DNA from: Arachis hypogaea | Lineage: Eukaryota > Streptophyta > Magnoliopsida > Fabales > Fabaceae | Assembly: GCF_003086295.3 (NCBI RefSeq) | Contig: NC_092045.1 | Coordinates: 89,108,693 to 89,172,692 of the forward strand | Direction: 5' to 3' | DNA: 64,000 nt | Shown here: positions 34,205 to 46,571 of the stretch, piece after piece | Numbering within the stretch: position 1 is the first letter of the stretch | Layout: each line of letters starts with the position of its first letter | Made by a program: the position numbers and the translations under genes | The notes under the pieces: model-generated | Told to the model about the DNA's origin: nothing | Seen by the model: only the letters and a program-made list of their open reading frames with translations | Database searches by the model: none

Positions 34205-34617
34205 CGATCCATGGTGAATCCCAAAAATAAAAAAAATAGCATAAGACAAATAAAAAAGAAAAAAAGGCTAACACAAAAATTAAGTAAACTAAAAAAAATT
34301 TACTTCAATTTTTGGAATGAGTGATTTCATGACAAATTTAATGACAATAATTTCCATAGATAAAAGGAAGGAGGCAAGAGCTGTGCTAATTGTAATGCAC
34401 CGCTTAGACATCGATCCATGGTGAATCCCAAAAGTAAAAAAAAATAGTATAAGACAAATAAAAAAGAAAAAAAGCTAACACAAAAATTAAGTAAACTAAA
34501 AAAATTACTTCAATTTTTGGAATGAGTGATTTCATGATAAATTTAATGACAATAATTTTCATAGATGAAAGGAAGGATGCAAGAGCTGTGTTGATTGTAA
34601 TGCACCGCTTACACATC
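34205..34617. repeat. Tandem duplication, 207-bp unit, two copies
   Basis: Units start CGATCCATGGTGAATCCCA at 34205 and 34412 and share almost every base, including GGAATGAGTGATTTCATGA and TGTAATGCACCGCTTA. Confidence 0.85.
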
Positions 34618-34672
34618 GAAGTGTATAGACAGTAGAATAAGTTACTTCAAAATAGCAAGATCCTTCTCAGTT

Positions 34673-34894
34673 ACCTATTAATGTATGAATACTATCAGTA
34701 CTCCCTGTTTTATTGGGTATTGTGTGACACTAGTAGATCACAACTGTATAATAGAATATGAAGAGTTAGCTAGTATAATTTTTCTTTCTTCTTTTTTCTT
34801 TTTTTTGGCTATATATAGTTGTACCTTTTGTCTCTGTAAAAGTGTGATTTATCCACTAATGCAATAGATTTATTTCTCTTTTCTTTAGTTTGTG
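34673..34894 (+). repeat. 5' LTR of the copia element
   Basis: About 222 bp matching 39827-40055 (TATGAATACTAT-AGTACTCC, GTGTGACACTAGTAGATCAC, CTATATATAGTTGTAC). The terminal TG and CA have both mutated. Confidence 0.8.
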
Positions 34895-36130
34895 TAAGAC
34901 CTAGAACTTTTGAAAAAGGGCTATCATGAGCTAATTTCAAAATTCAATATTTCTGTAGCTTTAATTTCAGAAATTTCTTTATTAAAGAAATTTGGAGCAA
35001 GTTTTGATTAATTGAATTTGAAATCAATTAACATTATTATCCAATTTTACAATTATTGGATTATTTTCTATATTCAAATTATAAAGTTGATAGTTGTGAA
35101 ATAATAAAGATTTTATATGTTTTGGATTAAATAATTAATATTTTAAATATTAATAATACTACTTTGGAAAATAAATGATTTAATTATAATATTTCTAATT
35201 ATTTGATTTGGACATTTCCTTGAAAATAATTTGTAAAAATAATGAGCAAATAGTATTTTCTATATACAATTAGTGTTAGATTTAATTTGGGTTTCAATTA
35301 TTACATTATTCCCAATTTTATTTGAAATTAGCAAAGTACCCTTAACCCTAAGTTTCAAAAAATGAAACCCTAGTCACCCCCCTAAACACACACACAGCCG
35401 CAGCCTTCCCCAATTCAACCAGCAGCAACAGCTGCGAAAATGGAAGAAAGAAAGATATAGAGAGGGAAAGGAGAAACGGGATCCGTGGAGGAGAAGAAGG
35501 AGAGGGGGGAGAAAAGAGACTACGCCGCGCACTGGGCTTCTCCGCCACCGCGCCATCGTCTGGCCGAAGAGGAAGGAGAGCGTCGCGCCGCCTTGGAGTC
35601 CACTGTCAGGTCCGAGCGAAGAAAGAGATCGAAACAGAGGGCTATGCGAGGAAGAGGGTGGTCGTGGGTCGCCGTTCTGCCTCGCCATCGCCACTGAAGC
35701 CACACCCAGTCCAGCTGCACCGCCGTCCCTGTGCCGTCGCAAAGCAAATCAGAGGGGAAGGAGAGGACCGTGAAGGGGAAAAAGGGGTCACGCCGCCCAA
35801 TCGCCGGATTGCTTGCCACCAGTGTCGCTGGTGTTGTCGCGAGGAAGAGAGGGGGAGCCCCGCCGGAGGAGAATCGTCGCGGAGTTGTTCCTGCCGCTGC
35901 GCCCAGTTGCTGTTGAGGGCCTTGTCACCGCTCATGAGGGTGCGCCGGTAAGCCTCTACCGCTGGAAATGCCGCTGTCGTCGCCGGAAGGCCTCGTCGGT
36001 AAGGATTTTAAGCTGGTTCTCCTTTCCGTTGAGTTTTGGGAACCTCATTGTCACCACATGTTGTTCAAGTCACCGCTTTCGCTTGAGGTGGTTGCCGGGC
36101 TGCCACCGAACCGAAGCAGAGTTAGTAGTG
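34895..36130. other. Inserted segment of unknown origin inside the copia element
   Basis: Begins TGTAAGACCTAGAACTTTTG (from 34893), a common start for plant gypsy LTRs. It is AT-rich to 35390, then GC-rich with CGCCG words. It may be a truncated LTR or solo LTR; the right end was not found. Overlapping ORFs on both strands at 35348-36142 are compositional artefacts. Confidence 0.4.
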
Positions 36131-39100
36131 GAAGAGGAATAATGAGAAGTTGTTCTCATTGCATGAAGGCTACACACACCATAGAAACCTGTTACCATAA
36201 ACATGGATTTCCTCCTCATTTGCAAAAGTGATTTGGAGTAGCAAATGTGAACAATATGGTTGTTGCTGAGAAAACATGTGGAGATAGCAACATACCTAAT
36301 GTGCATTCAACTCAAGAGGAGAATAGTAAGAGCCTAGACAACTTATTTTCTGAAGATAAAAAACAAGCATTGATTTCACTATTCCAGCAATATAAAAGTG
36401 ATACTGCTCATAGTTCTCTTCAAACACAAGCCATAAACACAGTGATAGCTCCTTTAGCAGGTATACACCATATTTTATCAGTTTTCCACATTTTTTTATA
36501 CACACATGACTGGATTATTGATGTTGGTACCACTGCATATGTTACTTTTTCTCTTCATACTTTTCACTCTCATCACACAATAGATCCTGTATTAATCAAA
36601 TGTCCAAATGGAATCGAGACCACAGCAACAATTAGTGGAACTATAATTTTAACATGTGGTTTTTATCTTACAAATGTGTTATATGTGCCCTCTTTCAATT
36701 TTAATCTCATATCTGTTTTTGAAACAACTAATTTTTTACCTTGTCAATTCTTATTTAATAATATACACTTTGAGATACAGGACAATTTTTTCTTAAAGAT
36801 AATTGGTCATTCTAGACAAAGAAATGGCTTGTATATCTTCAATACAGATGCAACTTATGTCAACTTAGAAGTAAAGAATAGAGAACTAGTCAACACCAGC
36901 AATTCAGTTAGTGTTGCTGCTATCACAAACACTATAAATTATGAAACATGGCATTATGGATTAGGACAAGTCTCAATTGGTAGGTTACAAGAAATAAAAA
37001 AGAGTTATCCTTTTATTGTATATCCATTAAAAGGTAAACTTTGCGAACTATGTCATTATGCAAAACAAAGAAGATTGCCTTTTCATTTGAGTCAAACAAA
37101 ATCTGTTAATTTATTTGATTTAGTGCACATGGATATTTGGGAACCTGTTTCTACTCCATCTTTTGTTGGCCATAAATTTTTTTTAATAATAGTAGAAAAC
37201 AAAAGCAAGTTCACTTAGCTATTTTTTATGAAAAATAAAGGTGAAACTTTTTTTTTATCCAACAATTTGTGCAACTAATTGAAACCCAGTTTCAAACAAA
37301 AATAAAGAACATCAGGACAGATAATGGAGTTGAATTCATCATGAGTTCCCTTTATGAAAAACAGAGAATAATTCATCAGACTTCATGTGTTGAAACACCT
37401 CAACAAAATGAATTTGTAGAATAAAAATATCAAGATATTTTGAATATTACTAGGGCACTCATTTTTAAGGCTAATCTTCCTAAAATTTTTTGGAAATATG
37501 CTGCATCACATGCTGTACATATTCTCAATAGAGTGTCTAGTTTATCTATTAATAATAAAAGTCTTTATCAGATTATTTTTAGTAAAATGCCAAACATTCA
37601 ACACTTCAGAATTTTTGGATATCTTGTATTTGCTTCAACTTTAGTTGCAAATATAAAGGAATTGGATAAAAGAGGGAAAAAATACATTTTTCTTGGCTTT
37701 AAAACAGGAACAAAAGAATATCTTTTAGTGGACATTAATAACAAATAATTTTTCACATCTAGAAATATAATTTTTTATGAAAATTTCTTTCCATATAAGA
37801 ATAATCAAGTTTCTCATCAATTTAAACATGTTTCCAATTCTAACCAAGACACTAAGCCTACATTACATAATCATGATCCTATAGATGTCTTTGATAGTAG
37901 TACATTATCTTTCTATACTTTAGATTTACATCCCATTCAATATACATTGTTAAATACTCCTTCCAACACAATTGATGTTCAACCATACCCAACCTTACCC
38001 ATTTCTTTAAGTTTACCAGCAGCACCAACATCATGTACTACCCCATCATATGATGAAAATCTATCTAATTCCTAGTCCATTGACATTAATCCACCTCCTT
38101 CACTAAGAAGATCTTTCAGAGAAAGACACAAGCCAAGATATCTTGATGATTATGAATGTATGCAAACTACTGTCTCTAATAGCATGGTTCAATCATCAAT
38201 CACAAAATCATATCCTCTTTCCAATTACTTGAGTTATAATTCCCTATCACAATCACACAAAGTACTTTCCATTGTAATTTTCATAAATCTAGAACCAAAG
38301 AACTCTGAACAGGCTATTCTGAGTGATTGTTGGCAGAAAACAATTAAAGCTGAGCTTGAAGTATTGGAGGAAAGCAAGAACTGGAAAACTTACTATTCTA
38401 TTGAAAGGGAAGCATGCAATCAGATGTAAATAGATTTTTAAAACCAAGTATAACTCTAATGGGACTATAGAGAGACACAAAGCAAGGCTTGTGACCAAGG
38501 ACTTCACTCAAACACAAGGGTATAACTATTTTGATACCTTTAGTGTTGTAATCAAAATGAATATCCTTCGTGTATTCTTAGCAATTGTAGCTAGTAAAAA
38601 CTAGTTTATTCATCAATTAAAGGTGACCACTGCCTTTTTTCACGGTGATCTACCTGAAGAAGTCTATATGAAGTTGCCCCTTAGTTTAAATGCATAGCCA
38701 GGAATAGTTTGCAAGGTGGAACGATCCTTATATGGCCTTAAGCAAGCAAGTCGCAAGTGGAACTCTAAGTTATGCTCTGTCTTGATTGCTTCATGTTACT
38801 CACAATCAAAGACAAATTATTCCCTTTTCACCAAATCTTTTTCAATAGGTTTCACTTCTATTCTTGTTTATGTTGATGATTTGGTTCTAGCGGGGGATGA
38901 CATAGAAGAGATCTAGCGTGTGAAGATGAAATTCGACACTTCGTTCAAAATCAAAGATTTAGGCGAACTAAAATTTTTCTTGGGCATGAAAGTTGCAAGA
39001 AACAAAAGAAAAATAGCTTTATATCAAAAGAAGTATACTCTTGATCTCCTAAAAGAGTATAGATTATTAGATTTAAAACCAGCCAGCACATTTATGAATT

Positions 39101-39842
39101 ATTCAACTCATCTCTCAAAAGTCGTCAGGAACATTATTAAATGATGCTAAGTCATATAAAATACTCATCGGAAGGTTGATATACCTCACTAATACCAGGC
39201 CTGACATAAGCTTTGTTGTTAGCAAGTCAATTTCTAGATTGTTCCATAGATGAGCACTTCAAAGTAGCCTTACATGTATTGAAGTACTTGAAAGGAGCAC
39301 CTGAAAAAGGATTACTTTTTGAGTCTATTTGTGACTTGTCCCTTCGTGGTTTCTCAGATTCTGATTGGGGTACATGTCCGAATACCCGAAGGTCAGTATA
39401 TGGATATTACTTCTTTCTTGAAAGATCTTCGGTATCCTAAAAAAGTAAAAAATAGCAAATAGTTGTTCGATCATCTTCGGAGACAGAGTATTGAGCAATG
39501 GCTCTTGCAACTTGTGAAGGAATTTGGCTTATATACATCTTGAATGACTTCAAAATCAAGTTACCAGGTCCTATGATATTATTTTGTGACAACCAATCTG
39601 CTAGATATATTGCGGCTAATCCAGTGTTTCATGAAAGAACGAAGCACATTGAGATTGACTGTCACAAAGTTAGAGAGAAAGTTCAAGATGGTTCTTTAAA
39701 GCTCATGCCAATTCCATCAAGAGAACAACTTGCTGATGTACTTGCAAAGGCACTTCCACCAGGTCTTTTTCAAGAGATATGTAGTAAGCTTGGAATATAT
39801 ATTTTGTACACTCCCAGCTTAAGGGATGCTATTAATGTATGA
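36131..39842 (+). pseudogene. Ty1-copia gag-pol remnant
   Basis: 36141-36230 encodes a CX2CX4HX4C knuckle (CSHCMKATHTIETC). 36247-37218 covers protease and pre-integrase, but the catalytic DSG is DVG (WIIDVGTTAYV) and the zinc region is altered. 37219-37440 is broken integrase core. 37440-37748 is the integrase C-terminal side (ASHAVHILNRV). 38290-38920 is reverse transcriptase with LVYVDDLVLAGDD near 38860-38900. 38920-39144 (FKIKDLGELKFFLGMKVAR) continues it. 39498-39842 is RNase H (FCDNQSARYIAANPVFHERT, TKHIEIDCH). At least eight frameshifts or stops make it non-functional. Confidence 0.88.
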
Positions 39843-40055
39843 ATACTATTAGTACTCCCAATACTCCCTGTTTTATTGGATATTGTGTGACACTAGTAGA
39901 TCACAGCTGTATAATAGGATATGAAAAGGTAGCTAGTATATTTTTTCTTTTTTTTTTCTTTCTTTTTAGCTATATATAGTTGTACTTTTCTATCTTTGTA
40001 AAATGTGATTTCTCTACTAATACAATAGATACATTTCTCTTTTCTTTAGCTTGCA
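39827..40055 (+). repeat. 3' LTR of the copia element
   Basis: Bounded by TGCTATTAATG and TTTAGCTTGCA. An extra CAATACTCC relative to the 5' LTR gives a small length difference. Confidence 0.8.
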
Positions 40056-40764
40056 TAACAGAATCTTCATTTTTTCACTAAGAAATCTACAGCTCAAAAC
40101 AGATTTTCTCATTACTAGCACACAATATTCTAATTTTTCTATTCTAAATGCAATCCTTCAAATGCTGGTTATATTATGTTGATGAGAAATCCAAAATGCT
40201 ACACTCCGATATCATTATTTTGCAGCTATCAAAATCAAGCAAACTATGTTGTTTTGTTTTGTTATTTTTTTTTGGTGATATATGGGTAAAACTATCAAGG
40301 GAGTTGAATAGGCCCATACAATATATGCGTAAAGTCTATTAATATGGCTGAGTGCATCTAAGGTCCTACACTGAAAGAGGGGAAAATAATAAAAACAAAA
40401 CAAAACAAAAAGCTGCATCTGAGATCCACATAGTATTGGCGTCAACTTCACCAAAATAACAAAATAACAGAGCATTGGTTTCAACTTTCAACTCCTGGCA
40501 TCAATGCATCTTTCGAACATCTATAATAGCTTTATTCCCATTTATGTTGCATAGCTCTTTGTTTTACAAGTTTATGGAATAAGTTTTATTCTTACTTATC
40601 GAAAAAGGAATAGCTTTGACTGCTAAGTCTAGCATAATGAGTTAATGGGACTTCCTATAAATTATTTGAATTTCTTTAACTTGTTAATAGAAATCAAATT
40701 GCTGCTTTGTATTATTAATAAGGTTGTGGATTCGTTACTCCTACTTTTAGGTGGGAGTAACATT
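40056..40764. other. Unassigned spacer
   Basis: AT-rich. Small ORFs on both strands lack recognisable motifs. No repeat boundary identified. Confidence 0.5.
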
Positions 40765-41200
40765 ATCTAACATAAAAATATTTACAAATAGAACCCCATT
40801 CTTTTATTTTGAAAAAATTAATAATTAAAAGTTTGCCTGTTTGTTTTTGCTATTTACACATTTTCCATTTTCTTTTAATCATTATGTCGAAAGAGATGAG
40901 ATGTTTGCCTTTCCTAAGGTTCTTGCCATATTCTCGTCCACAACTACTACTGTGACTGTCGCCACTGCCTCCTGCACTCAGCACCGTCACCACTCCTTCT
41001 ACTGCCGTCGCACCACATACACTTTCCGGTCCCTCCGCCACACCACACTTACCGATCCCTCTGCATTGTTATGCTTCGTCTCTGCCTCTGCAAACTACCC
41101 AAGTTTCATTTCACTTTATTTTATTTTATTACTTTTTCTATGGAAATTTTTGTGAATTTGGATATTTTTCTGCTGTCTTTGCACCATACTTTTTATTATA

Positions 41201-44200
41201 TTTTATACTTCGGCCCCTATTTTTTGTTTTTCATAGAAGAATTGCTATATGTCCTTGAAGCAATCATAATACATTTTGTGAGATATGAGTCTAAGGGATA
41301 CATCATGCAAAATTGGTCTTTCTTTATCAATTGAAAGTTAAATCTTGTTTTCTATTGGCTTGTCAAGCTAATTGACTAATTATTATTTTGTCATGTGAAG
41401 GATTCATTGACTAAACGTGTTCCATGAGAATTGAAAATCTTAATCATCTCTTCTACCCAAAAAGCTATCTTAATTAATTTTGGATTCTTTTCATAGCATT
41501 TTTCTTTTAGTTTTACATAATAATATACTTCATGCTATCCTAATGTGTAGAGTTGTCTTCACTGTTAAATGAATAAAATAGGTTGTGGTTGTGAGCTTGG
41601 AGAATATACATTATTCAGCCTCTGTATTGCCAGTTCATCGTTTTCTATTAAAAATTGACTATTTGTTAGAACTACTTATATCTGAAGTATACTTGGAATT
41701 TTGTTAGTCATGCTGCTGCAGTTCTAATTTTTCATCCACATTTTTTTGGTTCATTTGTTAATTACAATCCATTAATGTTTGTCTGTGATAGGGAAAGGAT
41801 TTTGTAATGACATCTTCTGAGCCTATACGAGTTTTTTGTGTTTCTTAAGTTTATATCGACTAGGTTTTTGATACAACTATATGTATTTCTCTTGTTGGGA
41901 ATGGTGGTCTGATGCTAATTTTGTGGTCTTGGAGAAAATCTATGGAAGGTGCAAATAACAAGTTAAAAGAGAGTAGCACCTCCAATTTGGAGTCTTCAAA
42001 AGAGAAGGGAATTTTTGAGTTTTTTACCATATTATTTTAACGATTGATGCTGGTTTTGGACTTTAATTTTCTATGAATATCCACCATCAAGCTCATTTGA
42101 TTCGGTAATCTATCCAACTATATTTTGCATGTATGCTGCTTATTTAAGCTACCTATTCAAGTGCCCTCGTATCAAAAGGATCACGTTTCTTATATTTATT
42201 GTTAGCATGTTATTTAACTATCAAGAGGTATCATGTTTTGTTGGGTTGTGAACTGTGTTATGAATGGTAAAAAGTATAATTTAGGGTTTCATTTATGGAT
42301 TAGCCTTTCTCTAGGTGGAGTTGAATTTTTATCTCTCTTCTCTATATAAGTTGAAGGGGGTAAACTCATTAACCTTTTTCCTAGTCCTTGTAGCATTATT
42401 CTTGGGAAAAGGACTACATATATTGCAAAATTCATTCATGTACATTTTTCAAAGTTGTTGTTATCCTAGCATGTGGTCAAGACTTGTGCTTTTCTTTAGA
42501 AAAATGAATATTTTCATAGAAAATTTTGAAGGTATAACTTACTTTGACCATTTACTATAATTTTCTATGTTATCTTTTTTTTTCCTTTTGTATGTAACTT
42601 TGAATTTGGAACTATTACTTTTCGTGGTTTAGAATTGTATTTCTATGGAATACATTATACGTAGTTGACGTCTTTTCCTTAAGCCAATGTTTGCCTCAGG
42701 TGCCGAATTGATATAAGGAATTTTTTGTTTGTTTAATTCTAAACACAAGCAATACCCATACCTCCTGCAAATTTTCATTTGTCATTGGCTCTTTCTTGGG
42801 CCATTATTATCAGCTTGCTTTTATATGTACAGTCAATTAAGATTCTAGTATTGAAAATGTAGTGATAGACCTCTTTTTTGTGTTTTATTTTTTTACAGTG
42901 CTAATGATGCAATTTTGGGTGAAAATGAAGAAAGACTACATGCTATATGGAGGGAAGGGCACTACCGAAAATTAGCCTAGTTAAATAAATGTCTATACAA
43001 ATGTCAAAGATTGTCATATATGCTGTTAAGTTACTGCATGGTGCATTAGAACCTTCGTTATTTGTAATTTTTTTTTAAAGTTGTATTCAGTTAGAACAAT
43101 AATGAAAGAGTTTCCAAAAATGAGTTTTGGTTATTCTTAAAGAAATTGAAGTAAAAAATTGAGGTTATTTGAGGTGAAATTGATAAATGGAATGTTATTT
43201 GTGTTGGTTCCTTTTTCTAAAGATTTTCAAATGCTTTTAATGGCACTCCATGGCTTGAATATTCCAAATAGAGCTATTATCTCATCCTTTAACTGAAATA
43301 AATACGCATTCTTATTCTTTTTTATGTTTTTATGTTAACAATATTTTAAACTAGCTTCGCTATATTCCAACCTGATTGGTATTTTCTAATTCTTGAATCG
43401 AAAATGTTTTTATTATAGAAACACGAAATGTGCCAGGGCTTGAGATCATGAACTAGAATATCGAATAAATCAAAATCACTTTCAATTCGATCCACTAAAT
43501 AAACTATGCTTACAGATTTTAAAAGGAGATCCAACATTTAGTCACAATATAGTATTATATAGAATCTCTTAGGACACAAAAAAGACAGACAAATCAAAAC
43601 AAAATATAGGTTTGTTTTCAAGTTTTTAACTTGAAGCAGAAAAAAATAGACAGAGTCAAGACAATCTGAATGATCGCTCTCTTGACATCTAAGGAAAAAT
43701 AACAACCAAATTCGAAAGAGAAGCTCCTAGTGAGAAAGAAATTTAATTTGGCTTCCTAATGTTCTATTCATCAAGAAATACTTCATTCGTCAATAACAAT
43801 TGCGATGCTATTATAGGCTTACAGAAAGTAATGTAAATAATCAAATTCAATTATAAACAAACATATTGGTGCAAAAATAAAAGAGCACTTTGGATGTTTG
43901 CCCACCTGAAAATTTAAAACAAGCATGGCTAGGTATAATAGATGCGATATAATGTAATCCAAAGAATGAGCAATAGCAAAGTTCAACCATACCCTGAATT
44001 TATATTTGGCGCTTCACTGAATAGTCTGAGTAGTAGGTTATTAACATCTTCTATGCAAAAGTAAAACAAGGATTATGATTATGATGAAAATATGTTTTTC
44101 TTTATTATTAAATGATAAAATTCATGTTCCGAAAATAAGGGTGGATACTTCACAGGCCAAGTGAAAGCCATAAAATGCATTTCTCAAAAATGCTTACTAT

Positions 44201-44394
44201 CTTATGTCATTGCCCCTTAAAGAGAATAGTTTTGAATAGTTCATCATCAAAAATATTTGTTCATAGATACTTAACTTGACAACTATTTTGTATTTAGTAT
44301 TCACATAAATCGTTTTATGTTTTGGCAAGGATAGAGATATTGAGTTAGGTACAAGTTATACTTGCATAGAGTCTCAAATTTACTGTGAAATCTT
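41201..44394. other. Interior of the long-TIR element, no clear gene
   Basis: AT-rich, with T-rich runs and short ORFs. One exon-like block follows TTTTTTTACAG at 42899 and encodes ANDAILGENEERLHAIWREG before a stop. It may be a captured exon; I do not recognise the parent gene. Confidence 0.4.
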
Positions 44395-44596
44395 ACAAAA
44401 ATAAAAACATCCAAATTCACATAATTTTCATAGAAAGGACAATAAAATAAAATAAAAATAAAATCTTAAAGGAGTAGTTCGCAGGGGCAGAGATGAGGGA
44501 GAATGATTGAGATCGGAGATAGTGGTGACGAAGAGGAACATAGCGGCAACGTCAAAACTCAACGCAGAGGAGGTTGGATATGTGGCGACTGCTGTA

Positions 44597-44766
44597 GAAT
44601 CGTTAACTCCACTGAGATACTGAAGAGCTCCAGGAGTGAAGAGGAGCTCTCCGAGAGCCCGCTTGTTAGTTTCAACTTTCTCAACATTGATGCTGGATAG
44701 ACACTTGTCAATTGTTCCATTTGACTCATCATCAGCAAGAATACACTTTCTAGAGGGTGCCAGATT
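44597..44766 (-). pseudogene. Captured fragment of a fructose-bisphosphate aldolase gene
   Basis: The minus strand reads, in one frame, [20 protein letters not shown], then [18 protein letters not shown] and [11 protein letters not shown]. This follows the class I aldolase segment ([40 protein letters not shown]) almost residue by residue, with substitutions such as AADES to ADDES. Class I aldolase cleaves fructose-1,6-bisphosphate in glycolysis and the Calvin cycle. Here only about 55 residues remain, between arm-like repeats of a DNA transposon, so this is a transduplicated piece rather than a gene. Confidence 0.85.
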
Positions 44767-45775
44767 ATGCTTGGCAAAGAAAGATTGTTAAGAAAAAATT
44801 ATACATATGATATAGTTTTGTTATATTTGATGCAAAGTTCTGATTCAATCAAAAACAAAAAGAAGGGAAAATTGTACTTCTTATTCAAATTGTGTTGGTT
44901 TGGTTAAATCAAAGGGGCAAATCTTTTTTTTTTTAGAAAAAGTTTTCCAAGTCAAGTCAGATCTGAAATCTTCACACAATCAGACACCAATTAATAATCA
45001 CAAATTTGAAGAGAAAAATTCATTATGCTTATTGCCAATTGCAATACTCAGTTAAGACGATGCATTTTCTTTTTCACCCTTAATCTGTCATTGAAGTGGA
45101 ATAATTGTTTTATTTTCTTTTCCACCTTTAAAATAAACATTGTGATGCGAAGACAACAGAAAAATTTTCAAATTTACAAAAATTGCTATAGAAAAAGCAA
45201 TAAAACAAAATAAAGTAAAATGAAACCTGGATAGTTTAAAGGGACAGAGCAAAGCACAACAACGCAGAGGGACCGGGAAGTGTGGTGTGGCGGCAATAGG
45301 AGTAGTGGCGGTGCTGAGTGCAGGCAACAACAGCGATGATGGTAGCTGCAGAGATGTGACAAGAACATGAACATTAGTGAAAAAGTTCTAGCAGAGATAT
45401 CTCTTTCATCTCTGAAATTATGATTAAAATGAAATCTGAATAGTTCGCAGAAGCAGAGACAAAACACAACAATGCAGAGGAACCGAAAAGGTGGTGTGAT
45501 GGTAGTAAAAGGAGTAATGGCGGTGTTGAGTGCAGGCCTCGACAACGACGGTGATAGCTGCAAAAATGTGACAAGAAAACGAACATTAGTGACAAAATCT
45601 TAACAGAAACATCTCTTTCATTTCTAAAATTATGATTAAAAGAAATGAAAAAAAATCTAAAAACCAAAACTAGAAAGACAAAATTTTAATAATTAATTTT
45701 TTCAAAAATAAAAAAATAAAATTCACTTTGTAAATATTTTTTGGTAGGTTAACAGTACTTTCACATAAAATAAGA

Positions 45776-46571
45776 AGTAAGAAATCCATCGCCTATTGAT
45801 AGTGTTTAACAGAATCGTTTAAAGAGGACCACTATTTTTCTAGACTAAATTTTTTAGATTAGGATGAATTTGGTGTGAAACACAATAATATTTTATTATT
45901 AATGTTTTACACTGTTATATTAGTAGTACAAATATCATTAATTTTTTATAATAAAAATATTTAATTATAAAAGACAAAATGTGGGTGAGATAAAATATTA
46001 TTAATGTTTTTGTAAAGATTTATAATGATATATAACACATCATTTAGATCATTTTTAAAAAATTCATCTCTAATAATTTAATATAAAAGAAAATAAGGTT
46101 TTTTTTTATATCATGAAACAACCACCACAAAGTTCTTTTTGATGGTGTGAAGTTGACAATTTCATGAATTAAACAATATCATTATTATTCAAGTATTTAT
46201 CTAAAATCTTTCAATACAGATATATAGTGTTGATGCACAAAAAAAGAAAAACTTAGTATAATGAATTATCTATTTTCTTAAACACCCGCTTTTTATTAGC
46301 AAAACAATATTTCAATTGAGCTTATTTGAATTTCTTAAGAAATCAATCTCTGATTTATTGGATATCTCTTTGTCTTTAAGGTAAAATTCAGGAAAATAAT
46401 TATGTAAAAATTAGAAAAGTGAAAAAGGGAAAAAATGGATGAAACTTGAAATACTTAACAAAGCCTAGCTCAACGAGGAGGGAAACAGTTATAACTTACA
46501 AGTTACAACTCGGTGACGGAATTCCTTTCGCTTTAACTCACTTTCAAACAACTCTGTCACCCTTTCCTCAA
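45776..46571 (+). promoter_or_regulatory. Upstream region of carA
   Basis: An 800-bp AT-rich interval between the long-TIR element and the carA ATG. No convincing TATA box lies within 100 bp of the ATG. 46480-46571 is likely 5' untranslated sequence. Nothing else recognisable. Confidence 0.4.

Larger units (their letters stand above)
34673..40055 (+). mobile_element. Decayed Ty1-copia retrotransposon
   Basis: Related LTRs at 34673-34894 and 39827-40055 flank gag-pol remnants in the copia order: zinc knuckle, protease, integrase, reverse transcriptase, RNase H. The 3' LTR is preceded by the tract CCCAGCTTAAGGGA. The primer site and most of gag are replaced by 34895-36130, which looks foreign. 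No clear 5-bp target duplication remains. Confidence 0.85.
40765..45775. mobile_element. Long-TIR (Mutator-like) element carrying host gene fragments
   Basis: The left arm (40765-41200) and the right arm (about 45130-45775, reverse complement) match over several hundred bases. Shared landmarks are TAAAAATATTTAC, GAAAAAATTAAT, CTGCACTCAGCACCG, CACCACACTT-CC-G-TCCCTCTGC and TTTTTCTATGGAAATTTTTG. The right arm holds an extra tandem copy of about 195 bp (45230-45425 and 45426-45620). A third arm-like piece lies at 44395-44500. Long TIRs plus a captured gene piece fit a Pack-MULE, but the exact ends and a 9-bp target duplication were not resolved. No transposase was seen. Confidence 0.65.

Noticed and set aside
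35348..36142. Genes encoded around the GC-rich block before the copia remnant
   Set aside because: Open frames exist on both strands at once and are Ser/Arg-rich. They reflect composition, not coding.
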